From NCBI GenBank assembly GCA_916700875.1, contig CAKAKS010000022.1:9973013-10037012 (forward strand): a DNA stretch of 64,000 nucleotides, written 5' to 3'. Numbering within the stretch: the first letter of the stretch is position 1; every line of letters begins with the position of its first letter. The position numbers and the translations under genes are program-made. Shown here piece after piece: positions 1 through 11,589 of this stretch. The notes beneath the pieces are model-generated. The model searched no databases, had not been told where the DNA came from, and saw nothing but the letters and a program-made list of their open reading frames with translations. Source of the DNA: Sebastes aleutianus. Its lineage: Eukaryota; Chordata; Actinopteri; Perciformes; Sebastidae.

Positions 1-607
1 TATCACCGTTTTGCTGAATATTGCACCTGAGAGTGAAAAGATGCAAATAGTTCAGTGCAAAACTAAAATTAGCATGTCAAATTGGTTTTAATGCTCCCTG
101 CCGTACACTGAAGACATTTATGTCTTACAAAAGGTTGACTTGACGGTTTTTCATTCGGTGCTGACCGTCCTGTGTTCTCATTTTGCCTTTCTTGGGTCAT
201 TTTCCCTCCTCTGCCAGTGTGAATACGCTGATGTGTCCTGTTCTTGTTCCCATATTTGGGACAGACATGGGCAGAGGTTTCTGTAGGGAACAGAAAGTAC
301 CAAACAAAACCAAAAGAAAGATAGTAGGTTCTTTTTGACTGGTTATAAAATCAGCTAGGAAACGAATGTTTACCAGTTAGGACATAAAGCCCCTACAAGA
401 ATTTTGGAATTTAATAAAAGAAATAATAATAATACAAATGTGACTGGTATTTGAGATCTTAAGAGATTTCCTCTGGTCGCATTTACAGAGAGAACAACAG
501 CAGTTTAAACACACCTGGTACACAGTGTCCCAGATTAACGTCACTGTTAAGCACTGTTGTATTGACACATTTTAAGATGCAAGTACCACTGACAAATGTG
601 TGTTAAG
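1..607. other. snd1 upstream intron, no feature seen
   Basis: AT-rich sequence before the family A copy. Short ORFs only, none with recognisable content. Confidence 0.7.
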
Positions 608-1278
608 TAAGGCTGTCAAAGTTAACGCGATAATAACGCGTCATCGCAAATTTGTTTCAACGCCACTAATTTCTTTAACGCATCATGTGATTTTTAGGTT
701 GTAGCGAGCTCAGTTTTAAAGCTAGAGTGAAGATACTGGTGTCATATGAAACTAGAATAAGTAAGGAATCCATTGGTTCCACCCATGTCATGCCATGTCA
801 AGGGGTCCCTTGACCTCTGACCTCAAGATATGTGAATGAAAATGGGATCTAAGGGTACCCACGAGTCTCCCCTTTACAGACGTGCCCACTTTATGATAAT
901 CACATGCAGTTTGGGGCAAGTCATAATCAAGTCAGCACACTGACACACTGACAGCTGTTGTTGCCTGTTGGGCTGCAGTTTGCCATGTTATGATTTCAGC
1001 ATATTTCTTTATGCTAAATGCAGTACCTGTGAGGGTTTCTGGACAATATTTGTCATTGTTTTGTATTGTTAATTGATTTCCAATAATAAATATATACATA
1101 CATTTGCATAAAGCAAGCATATTTACCCACTTTCATGTTGATAAGAGTATTAAATACTTGAAAAAACATTCACATTTTGAACAGATAAAAAATGTGCAAT
1201 TAATTTGCGATTAATCACAATTCACCATGGACAATCATGCGGTTGATGATTAAATATTTGAATCGATTGACAGCCCTA
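608..1278 (+). mobile_element. hAT-like non-autonomous transposon, family A, near full length
   Basis: The left end is TAAGGCTGTCAAAG and the right end ATTGACAGCCCTA, an inverted pair of TAGGGCTGTCAA. Subterminal ACGCGATAATAACGCG and GCGATTAATC motifs are typical of the family. About 671 bp, no transposase. The 8-bp flanks do not match, so the duplication has decayed or the copy is recombinant. Its other copies are at 22270, 45057, 46565, 49817 and 56053, with fragments near 38811. Confidence 0.8.
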
Positions 1279-2435
1279 TTATTCTTATTTGGGAAGAAAA
1301 ACTCTTGCAACATTAAGGCTCTATGTACAGTATGTAATGTTATCTAAGGAACACCTCACCTAATACTTTCTTAAGAGCACACATTTATTCCAAGCGCTTT
1401 ATTTTCTTCCATCACTGCTCAGCAGCATTCTCTCGGTGGGAAAACCCGAATGCATCACCAGTCAGAGGAAACCCGGGGGAAACATGGGGAGAACATGCCA
1501 AACTTTCATGGAAGAAGAAGTAATTTTCAAAGCCAGAGTTGTCTTTACGATGACGTGACCATCTGATATCTACGCTGCCTCGTGAACATATACTGTAGTA
1601 TATCAAGCCCTCGGGGGGTATAAGAGACAAAAGAAGCGATTGAAGCTCGTTATGCTATCCTGCAATAGAGGCCGCACATGCAAAATTCATAGTGTGTGAA
1701 GACAGAACTTAAAGTTTCTGTACGGGTAAGATCAACTCTCTCTCTTCCCTTGCAGCCACATTCATCTTCAAACACAGAAATTCTCTCTTATGCCTATACC
1801 TTTCTTGCATACACCTCCTTTTATCACAGTATATATTTTTTTAAAACATGAAATCATACAGTCTCACAGTGCCTTTTATATACGCACTCATTCCTCTTTC
1901 CCCCTCCTCCCACCTTATGCCCTGAAGCTTATCCATTCCTACCTGAACTCTACCAGCAAAGCCTCTGAAAATCTAGCGCAGGGGTCTCAAAGACGCAGAT
2001 TCCAGCTGTTTTTTCCAGTTGAAACCGCTCATACAGGAGCACTTTACGTACTCAGGATTGACCCCTTGGTGACCAATTATCCAGTGAGTGCTGATGATAG
2101 TGTTGCTGGTTAATCTGTGCCGTGCCACGGACGCACCTTTGTGAAACAGCGGGGCTGAGCGACTTTGACCTTGACCTATTAAGAGGGATGAGACGGAGGC
2201 TCGATGTGGCATCAGATGTTCGTAGCAATAGAGGTCCTGAAAATTGTAGAAATCTAGTCACTGACGAGTGGATATTTATATGAATGCCCACAGTATTTCT
2301 GCATTTTTTTTTTACCAATAGATTCAGTTATGTTGTCCTGGACTTAAAATGTTTAAACTATTCTGGACATCTTGCTGCGATTAGCTGCTGCGCTGACCTT
2401 TTTAACTCTAACGCAATTGTGTCATCTTTTTCCAG
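1279..2435. other. snd1 upstream intron, mostly unassigned
   Basis: Nothing recognised except the repeat fragment at 1462-1510 and the branch/pyrimidine tract just before the exon. The ORFs here have no conserved motif. Confidence 0.65.
1462..1510 (-). repeat. Short fragment of the 33590-33845 repeat type
   Basis: GAGGAAACCCGGGGGAAACA followed by GGGGAGAACATGCCAAAC is a diverged piece of the same family. Confidence 0.45.
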
Positions 2436-2545
2436 GTATTGAATGTCCACGCAGTTCCAGGAATATGCCCGGAGGGATGCAGGTGGCCGAGCCATTCAGC
2501 GAAGAGGCCATGCTGTTCACCAAAGAGCTGGTGCTGCAAAGAGAG
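2436..2545 (+). CDS. snd1: snd1 internal exon (part of SN4 domain)
   Basis: This internal exon of staphylococcal nuclease and Tudor domain containing 1 encodes about 36 residues reading GIECPRSSRNMPGG, then MQVAEPFSEEAMLFTKEL and VLQRE. The match to the fourth SN-like domain of vertebrate SND1 is very close (GIECPR, EPFSEEA.LFTKELVLQRE). A TTTTTCCAG acceptor precedes it, with a CTAAC branch-like motif upstream. The donor is GAG|GTAAGC. It enters in phase 1 (one base of the Gly codon is in the previous exon, outside the window) and leaves in phase 0. SND1 binds RNA, acts as a transcriptional co-activator and in RNA processing and decay, and is found in cytoplasm and nucleus. The next exon joins in frame at 63709. 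Identification is firm. Confidence 0.96.
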
Positions 2546-3104
2546 GTAAGCAAGTTTCATCATTTTCCTTGTGTTTCAATGCCCGTTCCCAGGTCGCTAA
2601 CTCTGGGTGTTCGGCTAATTTGGCACCCACATTGCTGCTGCATTTTTTTATTTTCACACTCACAGTCCCAAGTTTAGTCTGCTTTGAGTGAAAGATCATC
2701 TTGGTTCAGATATGCAAGAAGAAGAATAATGTCTATTATACAGTTACTGATAACCAGAGAAGCTACTTTGGCTGGAAAACAAATTTCCATCAGGCGTTCT
2801 GGCTTTGGTTTTGTGCAATTTCTCGTGCCACATTGATCCAAGTCCATTTTATTTGAGCAACACATATTAGACTTTCTTTAATTTCATTTGTTTAATAAAA
2901 GAAAAGGAGAAAAGGAAGGAATTATACTCACATTTGATTTGATTCCCCAGGCAATTTGTCATTAACTTACGTAAACACAATATTCAAAAGACAGTATTTA
3001 ATCTTTTTGTCGTTAAGACAGGGTGTCTCTTGTTTGGATGATTTTTCAAAAAAATACGTCAGACAGACATCCACATTTTTCCACCAGAGAAATCTACGCC
3101 AAAC

Positions 3105-3240
3105 TAGGGCTGCGTATTGGCAAGAATCTGGCGATACGATATGTATCATGATACAGGGGTTACATTTCAATATATTGCGATATATTCCGATGATACTGTA
3201 AGCAAGGCGATAAATTGTTTTAATTCAATTTTAGGAAGGA
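3105..3240 (+). repeat. Dispersed repeat fragment with GATATATTGCGATA motifs
   Basis: Starts TAGGGCTGCGTATTGGCAAG and has runs such as GGCGATACGATATGTATC. This resembles the left part of a common fish DNA transposon of TATCG-rich type. No right terminus is seen. Confidence 0.5.
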
Positions 3241-3273
3241 AAACTGTCATGCATAAAATATGAGTTAAAAAAG

Positions 3274-3764
3274 TAGAGATGTTCCAATACCATTTTTTTC
3301 CTCTCTGATTCCGATACCTGAACTTGCAGTATTAGCCGATACCGAGATCCGATACCAGCGTGATAAAAAAATAATATTAGTTATATTAGTTATTATTATT
3401 AAACAGCTTGTTGGATTTTCCTCTGTGAAAATGCAAAATAGCTGACATTTTCCTCGCTCTGACTTCCGTTACCGTTACACTCTCCACTAGCACCGCACTG
3501 TTGTTTGCTGTCGTCACGTCGCTGCTTTAAAACAGTAGTTGCCAGTGGCAACCATGATACAATCAGGGCGACAGCACAGTGAAGGCTACTGTCTTGGTGC
3601 GGCGAAGAAGAATTGATTTCCGGTTAAACAAGTTTATTTTTTTCTGGGTTAATAAATGATGGTATCAGATCGGTGCATAGACTGGCGTACTCGCCGATAC
3701 CCGATCCTGTATTGGGCAGTATTGGATGATTTACGATACTGGTATCGGTAATGGAACAACTCTA
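3274..3764 (+). mobile_element. hAT-like non-autonomous element with TAGAGNTGTTCC ends
   Basis: The left end TAGAGATGTTCCAATACC and right end GGTATCGGTAATGGAACAAC (to TCTA) are inverted copies of each other. Flanks are A-rich (TAAAAAAG and AAAAAAAA), so an 8-bp duplication is possible but not diagnostic. The ends carry CCGATACC repeats. 491 bp, non-coding. Confidence 0.7.
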
Positions 3765-4990
3765 AAAAAAAAGTTTTTATGCAATCGGACAGTTTGACAT
3801 TTGGTTTGACACTTGACGTCAGAAACAAGTCACTGACTTTAATAAGCTGATTAAATTGTTTACTCCCAAATGATCTTTACTACAGCGTTTAAAGCGCAGT
3901 ACTTGTACTTTGAGTGCTGTGAAATCTCAATAAAAATCCAGACAGAAGTCAGGTCACAATCAAACAGGCTAACCCCCAAAACACACACACTCTCTCACCG
4001 TCCCCCCCTCCCCCCGCTTACTCCCAGTTTATGGAAAGCTCACCTGATAGTGGATCAGTGCTCCTGGGCTTTAGAAAAACTCCACTGTGTGCCTGTTCAT
4101 TCACATGCTAATAGGTTTTTATAAGAAGCAGTGAACGGACCAAAACCATAATGGAACTAGCTATAATCCTGCCACCACTTATCCCGGCCACACTCTCCCT
4201 CTCTCCTGCTCGCTTTAACTCCCCCTCTCCATTCCTATCGCCGTTTTAAAGGGCTTTTTTTCTGCGTAGGGTGGCTGACTCCGCTGTCCTCCGGTGTTTA
4301 ATTGTCATGGAAATGTAGCCTTGGCCGGCGTTGGAGGTGGACTAGTGTTGGAGTGTGAATGTGTGTGTGTGTGTGGCGAGCCAGAAGTATAGGTTGGATC
4401 AAGAAAGCTTCGGCTGTGGAATAATTGATGCGAGCAACAGGGGGATTTTGATTGACAGGGATGCGAACCGCCCTCCCATGAGTCAGTGCATAGCAGAGAG
4501 GTTCTCTAGCGCTGACATCTTGATGTGAATTTTTATCTTTTTTACAGATGCACATATATGCATAATTAATCACATTTATGAAACTTGTACACATGCTTCG
4601 CCACGCTCTCCTCAGTCTTTCCGATACGTGCGCAGATTAAATGAAGTTATCACGCACGTAACCTCTTCCGTCCATCCATACGCACACACTCTGACGCACA
4701 CACTTTCTCACACATTCTCTCCCTTGCCAGTCACCGGTGGTGTCAGCAAGTTTTTTTTCACAGGTAGGTGGGTAGCTAGCAGGCAGGACTGAGCCATATA
4801 ATGAGTCCTGAGCCCAGTGCGGGGGCTGGATGGTTGGCTGGCTGGCTGCACTGCACTGACCTGCTGTTACGGGCTAATATGAACACAAACACGCTCTCAC
4901 TCTCAAACGGACACGTTCGAGTAGATAACAAGTTAAGCGTTCACACGAGAGCTGTCATATGTCCAAAAAAAAAAGGCAAAATCATTCATT
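3765..4990. other. Unassigned intron
   Basis: No gene. Holds a short (TG)n at 4361-4375 and a single-copy-looking AT-rich stretch with GCATAATTAATCACATTTAT (about 4560). Confidence 0.6.
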
Positions 4991-5445
4991 TAGTGCTGGG
5001 CGATATGGCCAAAATCTTCTATTACGATACAGGTCATTTCACATCTAGATAACGATGTATATCACGATATAGCATGGTTTTACTGGTAATTCAGTAAATA
5101 AATAGTCAATATGAAATAGCCACATAGTAAAGCCTATTTTTTTATACTCCTGTATGAATTAAATACTTGACAAATGAAAAGTATTTTCTCATTTAATTAA
5201 AATGCTAAATGAACATAAAAGTTTCAAGTGAAATCACAGAGGAAAAAAAGAATATATATTTCCAGCTATACGCTGACCATGTTTACATGCATGTACACAA
5301 AAACAGAGGAATCAGATTTAGACAATAGTTCGATTTAACGGAGTTTGATCAGAAGTATGTGCTTGTTATCAATTTAGATGATGTAATTGTGTATTGCGAT
5401 ATCTCGATATATGATTTCATCACGATACAATTCCATTGAAAGACG
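4991..5445 (+). repeat. GGGCGATATGG-type dispersed transposon, truncated
   Basis: Starts TAGTGCTGGGCGATATGGCC and contains ACGATGTATATCACGATATA and GCGATATCTCGATATATGAT. This is a widespread fish repeat type. The right end is not a recognisable inverted copy; it abuts the family B palindrome. Confidence 0.55.
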
Positions 5446-5447
5446 AG

Positions 5448-5568
5448 GCGGGATAATGTACAGCGAGCCGGTCATTGTTGTGAAATAAACCCAGACAGGT
5501 GCCGCCTTGCATCGCCCCTGAAGGGGTTAATTTCACAACAATGACCCGCTAGCTGTACATTATCCCGC
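5448..5568. repeat. Long imperfect palindrome of family B
   Basis: The left arm GCGGGATAATGTACAGCGAG (running to AAATAAACCC at 5492) is complementary to the right arm GGGGTTAATTTCACAACAAT (running to TTATCCCGC at 5568). Arms are about 45 bases with a 30-base loop. The same palindrome occurs at 17986-18090. Confidence 0.85.
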
Positions 5569-5760
5569 TTATTACACAGCTACTTCCTTAATAAATCAAT
5601 AATTTGACACAAAAAACAGTCCTCCAGAGTCCGACATCAGAACTGCGTCCATAGCAACGGTGTGTTATACATAGCAACGGTCTGCTATAAAGAAATAACG
5701 CTCTGTGGAACGCTGTGATTGACCAATCAGAATCGAGTATTCAACAAAGCCGTGTAATAA
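5569..5760 (+). mobile_element. Family B element body with 13-bp inverted ends
   Basis: TTATTACACAGCT (5569-5581) and AGCCGTGTAATAA (5748-5760) are inverted repeats with one mismatch. The 192-bp body has repeated CATAGCAACGG and GACCAATCAGAATCGAGTAT. It is non-coding. It adjoins the palindrome, and the two parts appear together again at 17778-18090. Confidence 0.75.
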
Positions 5761-8020
5761 TATTGAATTATCGTCATTCATCTGGTTGTTAAGAAGGAAA
5801 AAGCAAAATAAGTGACACACACATCTCGCTGGAAAAGAGACACATGATAGCGTAATGTTATCCAACCCCTGACACTGAAACAGGAGAGAGTTGTAACCAG
5901 AGTGGAAAAGGTGAGAGGAAGTGCAGAAGCTCCAACGAGAGACTGAGAGTATCAGAATAAAAGCCGTGACGTGGGACGGAGAGGAAGAAATGTTCTGTTC
6001 CCCTCGATCCCATCCTTTCCCTCCGTCTCTCCCTCTCCCCCGTACGGCACAGCGAGCGCGACTGAGAGGGGTTATTAAGGTGTGTCACACTCCAGCGTGA
6101 ATATGGATCATTTGATTTCATTAGCATAAGATTCTGCTGTTGATTCGTCTCTGAATAGCATCTGATTGCAGGAGCTTTTTTGTTTTTAAGACGCGCAAGA
6201 AGATGGCCTCACGTGAATAACATTTGATTAGGGTTTCGGCGGCGTATTTATTCGCATTCATGAAAATATTTCTCTCGCTTTACGCTGCTCGACAGCCATT
6301 TTGTAGGGCTTTTTGTTGATTTGATGACATGTTGACTCAATGGTCCGCACACTTCTGCATTTCACTACTCTGTAATTAGCTCTTCTCTCTTTCTCGTCTC
6401 CTTTTGAAAGTGAGTTTGGGTGCCGGCATGAGCAGGCTTCTTGCTTTTGTGCCGCCGTTTTTGGTCTTTCACTAATAGCCTTTTCTCCTTTGTGCCTCCC
6501 TCGTCGTCTTTGGTGTCCAGTTTTAAATCTCTGACTGACATTAGCTCTCTCCCTCCTCGCCTGCCATTTCTCCCCCCTATCCCCTCCTTCCTCAATTTCT
6601 CTCTCTAAACTGCCACGCAGCCGTGTCTTAATTTCTCCTGATGCAGACGCGCATAATTAATGTGGCATCCAGCGAGGGGAGAGGCCCTGGTTTCTGTCTC
6701 CTCTATTTATAACCACCACCACCACCAACTCCACCACCACCGCCACCGCTCATTCCCTCTGTGTCTCTCTGGTGATTCGCTGACGCTTTTCAAAAGATTT
6801 CTCTCACTTTCAGACTCCCTCTTTTCATAAATCACTTTTGTGTTTATCTGCTCTGTTTTCCCTTCATCCCTTCCCTCTCTCCCTTCCTTCTTCTTCTCTT
6901 TCTCTGTCTGCCTCTCTCTCTCTCTCTCTCTCTCTTCTCCCCGCTCCCTCTGCGTTGCGTTAATCTCTGACAGACACTGCTCCCGTTCCCAGCGTGGAAC
7001 CGAAACAGCAGCACAGAATTCTGAGGAAAAAAAATAACACATTGGTAAACACCCCTCCCCAGACATTTCCCTTTTATTTTTTTTGATGTCTTCCTTTTAA
7101 TTTCTCTCACCTCCCACCTTCCATTGACAAAAAAAAAAAAAAAAACATCCATTCAGAGTCTCAGTCACTGAGGCTCTCTGTTGATTTTTTCCTTTTCGCT
7201 TTTGGGTGACAACTTCAAACGCCTAACCAGAAGGGAGGAGGATGGAAGAATTTTACCGCATTGACGCGCTTATCCAGGATGAGTCAGCTGGAGACGGGGA
7301 CATAATTAGCGGTGTAGTGTTAGTTAATAAAAACACACAAGTCAGTGAAATAATATTTAAACTGTTCCCAACGGCTCATTAAAATATTGTAGGTTTAATA
7401 AGCGTCATTCCAAATTGTGAGGGCTGCAAAATGAAAAATGTGACGGTGACGGTGTGATGCTGGCGTCAAAGTAGGGCACATCATACCTTAAAATTACAAC
7501 TATTTAAGACCTGTGCTTTAAAAATAGTTGATCTCAGGGTGGAAAAATCTCTTTTTTGAAATGGCAATCTTTAGGATTTCAGTCCTGGTTGATGTAGAAT
7601 TTGTATTTGAGTGAAAACAATGGAGTTGAGCTCAGAGTTTAGCAGCCTGGAGTCTTTTTGTTGATGCTTGAGCATAGAAACGGAATATAAAAATGATATT
7701 TCTATGTACAATGTCATCACAGACACCCAGTTCATAATACTGCAAATACTGTATATTATATAAGTATTTTCATCAGTGGGCTATAGGCTTCATCACCGTT
7801 GTGTTACCTCATTTGGCTATAGATAGTGACTTAATAGACGTTTATTTAAATGAAAATATTCACCACTTCAGATATTGAATTTTAGCTTCTGTCGGTTTTA
7901 ACATAATTTAACATTTTGCAAATACAGTTGCAAGCATTTGTGGTGTTTGTAATATTTTATCTTGGAGTATGCTGTATAGGTTGGACTAATCTGCTCTGAA
8001 ACTTTTTTTAAATTTTTTTA
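5761..8020. other. Unassigned intron with low-repeat stretches
   Basis: No gene or transposon end found. Contains (ACC)n, a (CT)n tract near 6910 and homeodomain-type cores such as GCATAATTAATGTGGCATCC (about 6651) and GACATAATTAGCGG (about 7300). Confidence 0.6.
6711..6749 (+). repeat. (ACC)n trinucleotide repeat
   Basis: AACCACCACCACCACCAACT followed by CCACCACCACCGCCACCG. Confidence 0.93.
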
Positions 8021-8402
8021 TTAAAGGGGACATATCATGAAAAACTCACTTTTTCAGTGCCTGTACGCATACATTTGAGTATCCGGAGTGCTTACCAACA
8101 CACAAACTGTGAAATAAGACGACCCAGTCAGTTTTTTGTGGTCTGCCTAGATCAGAAAACACCCATTTTTCATATTATTCCCGCAAGCCAATCAGAGAAG
8201 ACTGGGCTTTTTCTTGAGGGGCTCTTAAAGAGGCAGGCGCTAAAACGGAGTGTTTAAGACAGAGGGTGAATACAGATATATTCAGACCGACAGCGTGAGG
8301 AAAATGTGTTTTTTGAACACTAAACCATGTAAACATGTTCTAGTAGAAACCCCAAAAAAAACAAATATGAACCTGAAAATGAGCACGATATGTCCCCTTT
8401 AA
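8021..8402 (+). mobile_element. Kolobok/T2-like TTAA MITE
   Basis: TTAA at 8021-8024 and 8399-8402 flank AGGGGACATATC and GATATGTCCCCT, a perfect 12-bp inverted repeat. The end TTAAAGGGG fits the TTAAAGGRR rule of T2/Kolobok MITEs described in frogs. The 382-bp copy has no ORF with known domains. A second copy is at 53849-54260. Confidence 0.8.
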
Positions 8403-10656
8403 TCATCACAAAAACAGACCGTTGATTGGAAGCATTGTTGTATATTTGATAAAACTGATCACCAGAAGGGAGAGGAAGCAAGAATGCAGAAAGAGGGTGA
8501 AGCAGAGATGGAGTGTTTGATTGAGCAGGTACGAGAGCAGGCCTAAGTGGACAGTAATATGCGATGTGCTGATCCACCTACGTAAACTGTCAGGCCTGTT
8601 GACCTCATTCAGTCTGGGTGGTCCCTCATCTGCCGCACTGCCCTGACTGCCTACTCACAAACAATTACTCTCTCGCACACAAAGATGCTCGTATAGCTTA
8701 TATTATGTCATTGTCTCGGGTATGTCACGATGTTTTTTCCTAAACATTTTCATTTCATTTATTTTTATATTTAAAACCCAAAGTTTATAAAGTTAGTAAG
8801 GATGATTTCTAACAATGTGTTTACATTTGAGCCATACAAAATATATATAACCGCTTGTTTTAAGAAACTAAACTGTGATGTATTATTCTACATTTGACTG
8901 CACCTGAGAGAAAAGTGACAAATGGGGGTGTAGTAGCCAGTTATTATTGTTCCAAGTCTCTGAAAACTTGTCAACAGTGTATTTAGTAGGAAATTATATT
9001 TTCAAGCGACGCAATAGCAGCCACGGTCGAGTTACTACTTTAAAGTTTGATAGATAGTTTATAGTGGAAGTCATCCTTTGAAAACAACACTTTAGAAACA
9101 CTTCATTTCACCTCAAATTTCAGCTGTAGTTGAGAGGAAATAATATGCTAATAATGACAAATGTTAATTGCAGTAATCAGGCGAAAATAACAAGACACAA
9201 TTGAATTAACATTTTAACATAATTGCCATAGTTCTAACAGACACTTACCTCTCTCTCTCTGTGTCGGTTTTCGGTGTCATGTGGCTTTCACGTTGCTCCC
9301 CCACGTCCCAAACCTGGCCCTAGACATGCTCAACACGGGTCCCCCGCACCGACCTTACCCCACCTTGTGACGCTCACACTGCTTGCGCCAGGCTGCCATA
9401 GGTGGGGGTTTGGCACAGGGCTGGCTTCAGACCTGCAGGAGGCTGTGTTGTGGAGCGTCGATGAGTCACTGTGCCGAACGCCCGCCTCGACAGATCTTAG
9501 AGCTCTCTGCTTTAATAACTTGTTTCTCGGTGAGCATTTTAGTTGAACGCTAACACATCCAACAACCTTTTTGTAATATCAAGAGGATTTTTTGCTTTCT
9601 GTTCCCCGTGTGGTAATTTCTTATAGTACCACTACAACAAGTATAAATGGGCACAATGTGGCAGTTGGATAATTGAAGTGTTATCTTTTTCTTCCATCTG
9701 CCGCCGCGCACATCTGTGGCAACCTCGCGATCAATTCATTTAGCATTCTTCACACACACATAGAGGCACACAGAAAGCATCCTTCATGCATTTGAGCCCC
9801 TTTTATACGTCTTATTTTGCCTTTCAGGGCCGCGGGAAGGCATCGGATTTCTCCACAGCTTCCATGCTCTCGCATTGATTTCCGATCACGCTTGAATTAT
9901 TTTGGCATGAGGCCGATTATACAAGTACTGCTTTGACCATGTCTCTTCCTCCCCCCCCTCCCTCTCTTTCACACACTTGCCTCACATTCTGTCGTTCGTA
10001 TTGGCCTGCTTTGTCGACATGCAATACTGTATGTTGCTTTTTGCATCTATTTTTGACTTCTTTCTCACACACATGCAAACTGTGTGTGTGTATGCGGGAG
10101 AGAGATAGCGAATATGAGTACACATAATGAATAATGCATGGTGTGGTTTCCTGGTCAGCGAGACAGACAGACGGTGGGGACGGTGAACTGCCCCTCGGGT
10201 CCTTTTCTCCCACCACATACTGTAGTTAAACAAACCATGAGTGCAGAAGGCAGCCCCATATCCCCACATTACTGCTGCTTTATAGCCACAGACAGGATCT
10301 GTCCCCATCCATTCATAACTGCAGCAGTGTGGACCAGCAGGGACTACATCCATACCAGAAATATTTAATGATTTTACCGTCATAATCATACCTAATTCTA
10401 CTGATAGTGTAACCAACAGTAACATACAATTATGCTTTTTTTATTTGAGTGATATGACCCAGATGGGGGCTTTTAATTATTCCAACATTGCACTAAAATG
10501 AAATCCTCATTGGCAGATAAAGATGTTTTGAAATTGTAAATTGTGTTGCTCAGTTGTCAATTGGAAAAGACAAGACAATCACAGATGCGCCCTAATCTGC
10601 GCATTTATCATTATTGATGTTGATACAAACCTGAGTGGAGCTCAGAAAATAATTTA
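8403..10656. other. Unassigned intron
   Basis: No recognisable coding exon; the open frames are random. No transposon ends seen. Confidence 0.6.
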
Positions 10657-10748
10657 TTGAAAGTACAATCCATTTTTTTTCCAGTTTCAAGCCTCTCATC
10701 CTGGACATGAGTCATAATTGAGCAATAGTTGTGTTTCTGTGTCGATGG
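10657..10748 (+). repeat. Left copy of a direct repeat flanking family D
   Basis: TTGAAAGTACAATCCATTTT and GAGCAATAGTTGTGTTTCTG reappear at 11487-11589 as TTGAAAG...TACAATCCATTTTT and GAACAATAGTTGTGTTTCTG, with small gaps. Confidence 0.65.
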
Positions 10749-11486
10749 CATAGACCAGCGGTTCCCAAACCTTTTTCTGCTCCCCTTTAGAGATAGACAT
10801 ATTTTCCAGCTCAGTGCAGAGCATGCATCATTACTATTTATAACTCTGGGCCCCCCTTAGGGGTCCCACCCCCCAGTTTGGGAACCACTGGCATAGATAT
10901 ATAATAAGTGCACGTAGTCACCGTGACGTCATCCATTGGTTTGTAGACTGCCGTTTTGAGGCCTTGAGTTCAGCATTTTGGCCGTCACCATCTTGGTCTT
11001 CGGTCATCACCATCTTGGTCTTTGGTCGTCCCAATATTGTTTTTCTTGCAACCACAATTAACACAATAGGGTGGAGCTGAGTACACCCGAACACTGAACA
11101 AGACATTTTAAAGGCGACCAAAATTTTACAATTATCTTTCATGAACTGAAAACACGCTGTGAAAGGGTTAAAGTTTTAAGACAAAAAAAAAACAGACAAC
11201 TCCAAGACCAGAGCATCCCCTGCTTTATGGTCTATTTGACTCTAAATGGGACCATAATTTACTAAATGAACATCATGCTGTATTGAAGAAGACTTGAAAC
11301 TAGCAATTGAGACCATAAACTCATGTTTACAATGTTTACTGAGGTAATAAATCAAGTGAGAAGTAGGCTCATTTTGACTTCTCTTTGCAACCAGAGGAGT
11401 CGCCCCCTGCTGGCTATTAGAAAGAATGCAAGCTTGAGGCTCTTCCACATTGGCTTCACTTTTCAGTCCCGTAAGTTGCCAACTGA
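10749..11486 (+). repeat. Family D dispersed repeat, interrupted by a hAT MITE
   Basis: It shares GTGACGTCATCCATTGGTTT, TTTATGGTCTATTTGACTCT and GCCCCCTGCTGGCTATTAGA with copies at 13285, 37052 and 61854. An imperfect direct repeat of about 90-100 bp lies immediately outside on both sides (10657-10748 and 11487-11589). Confidence 0.7.
10756..10890. mobile_element. 135-bp hAT MITE with CAGCGGTTCCCAAAC ends
   Basis: The ends CAGCGGTTCCCAAACC and AGTTTGGGAACCACTG are inverted. Flanks GCATAGAC and GCATAGAT are an 8-bp duplication with one difference. Removal of the MITE restores the start of a family D repeat (CATAGAC...TATATAATAAGTG), so it inserted into that repeat. Confidence 0.85.
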
Positions 11487-11589
11487 TTGAAAGTTGTACA
11501 CCTTTGCTATACAATCCATTTTTACAGTTCCAAGTCTCCTTACCATGAGTCACATTTGAACAATAGTTGTGTTTCTGTGTTGATGCTGG
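11487..11589 (+). repeat. Right copy of the direct repeat flanking family D
   Basis: Matches 10657-10748 across the whole length with a few substitutions and an 11-base extra segment (TTGTACACCTT). Confidence 0.65.

Noticed and set aside
9982..10425. 147-codon open frame on the - strand
   Set aside because: No recognisable domain; overlaps other random frames on both strands.
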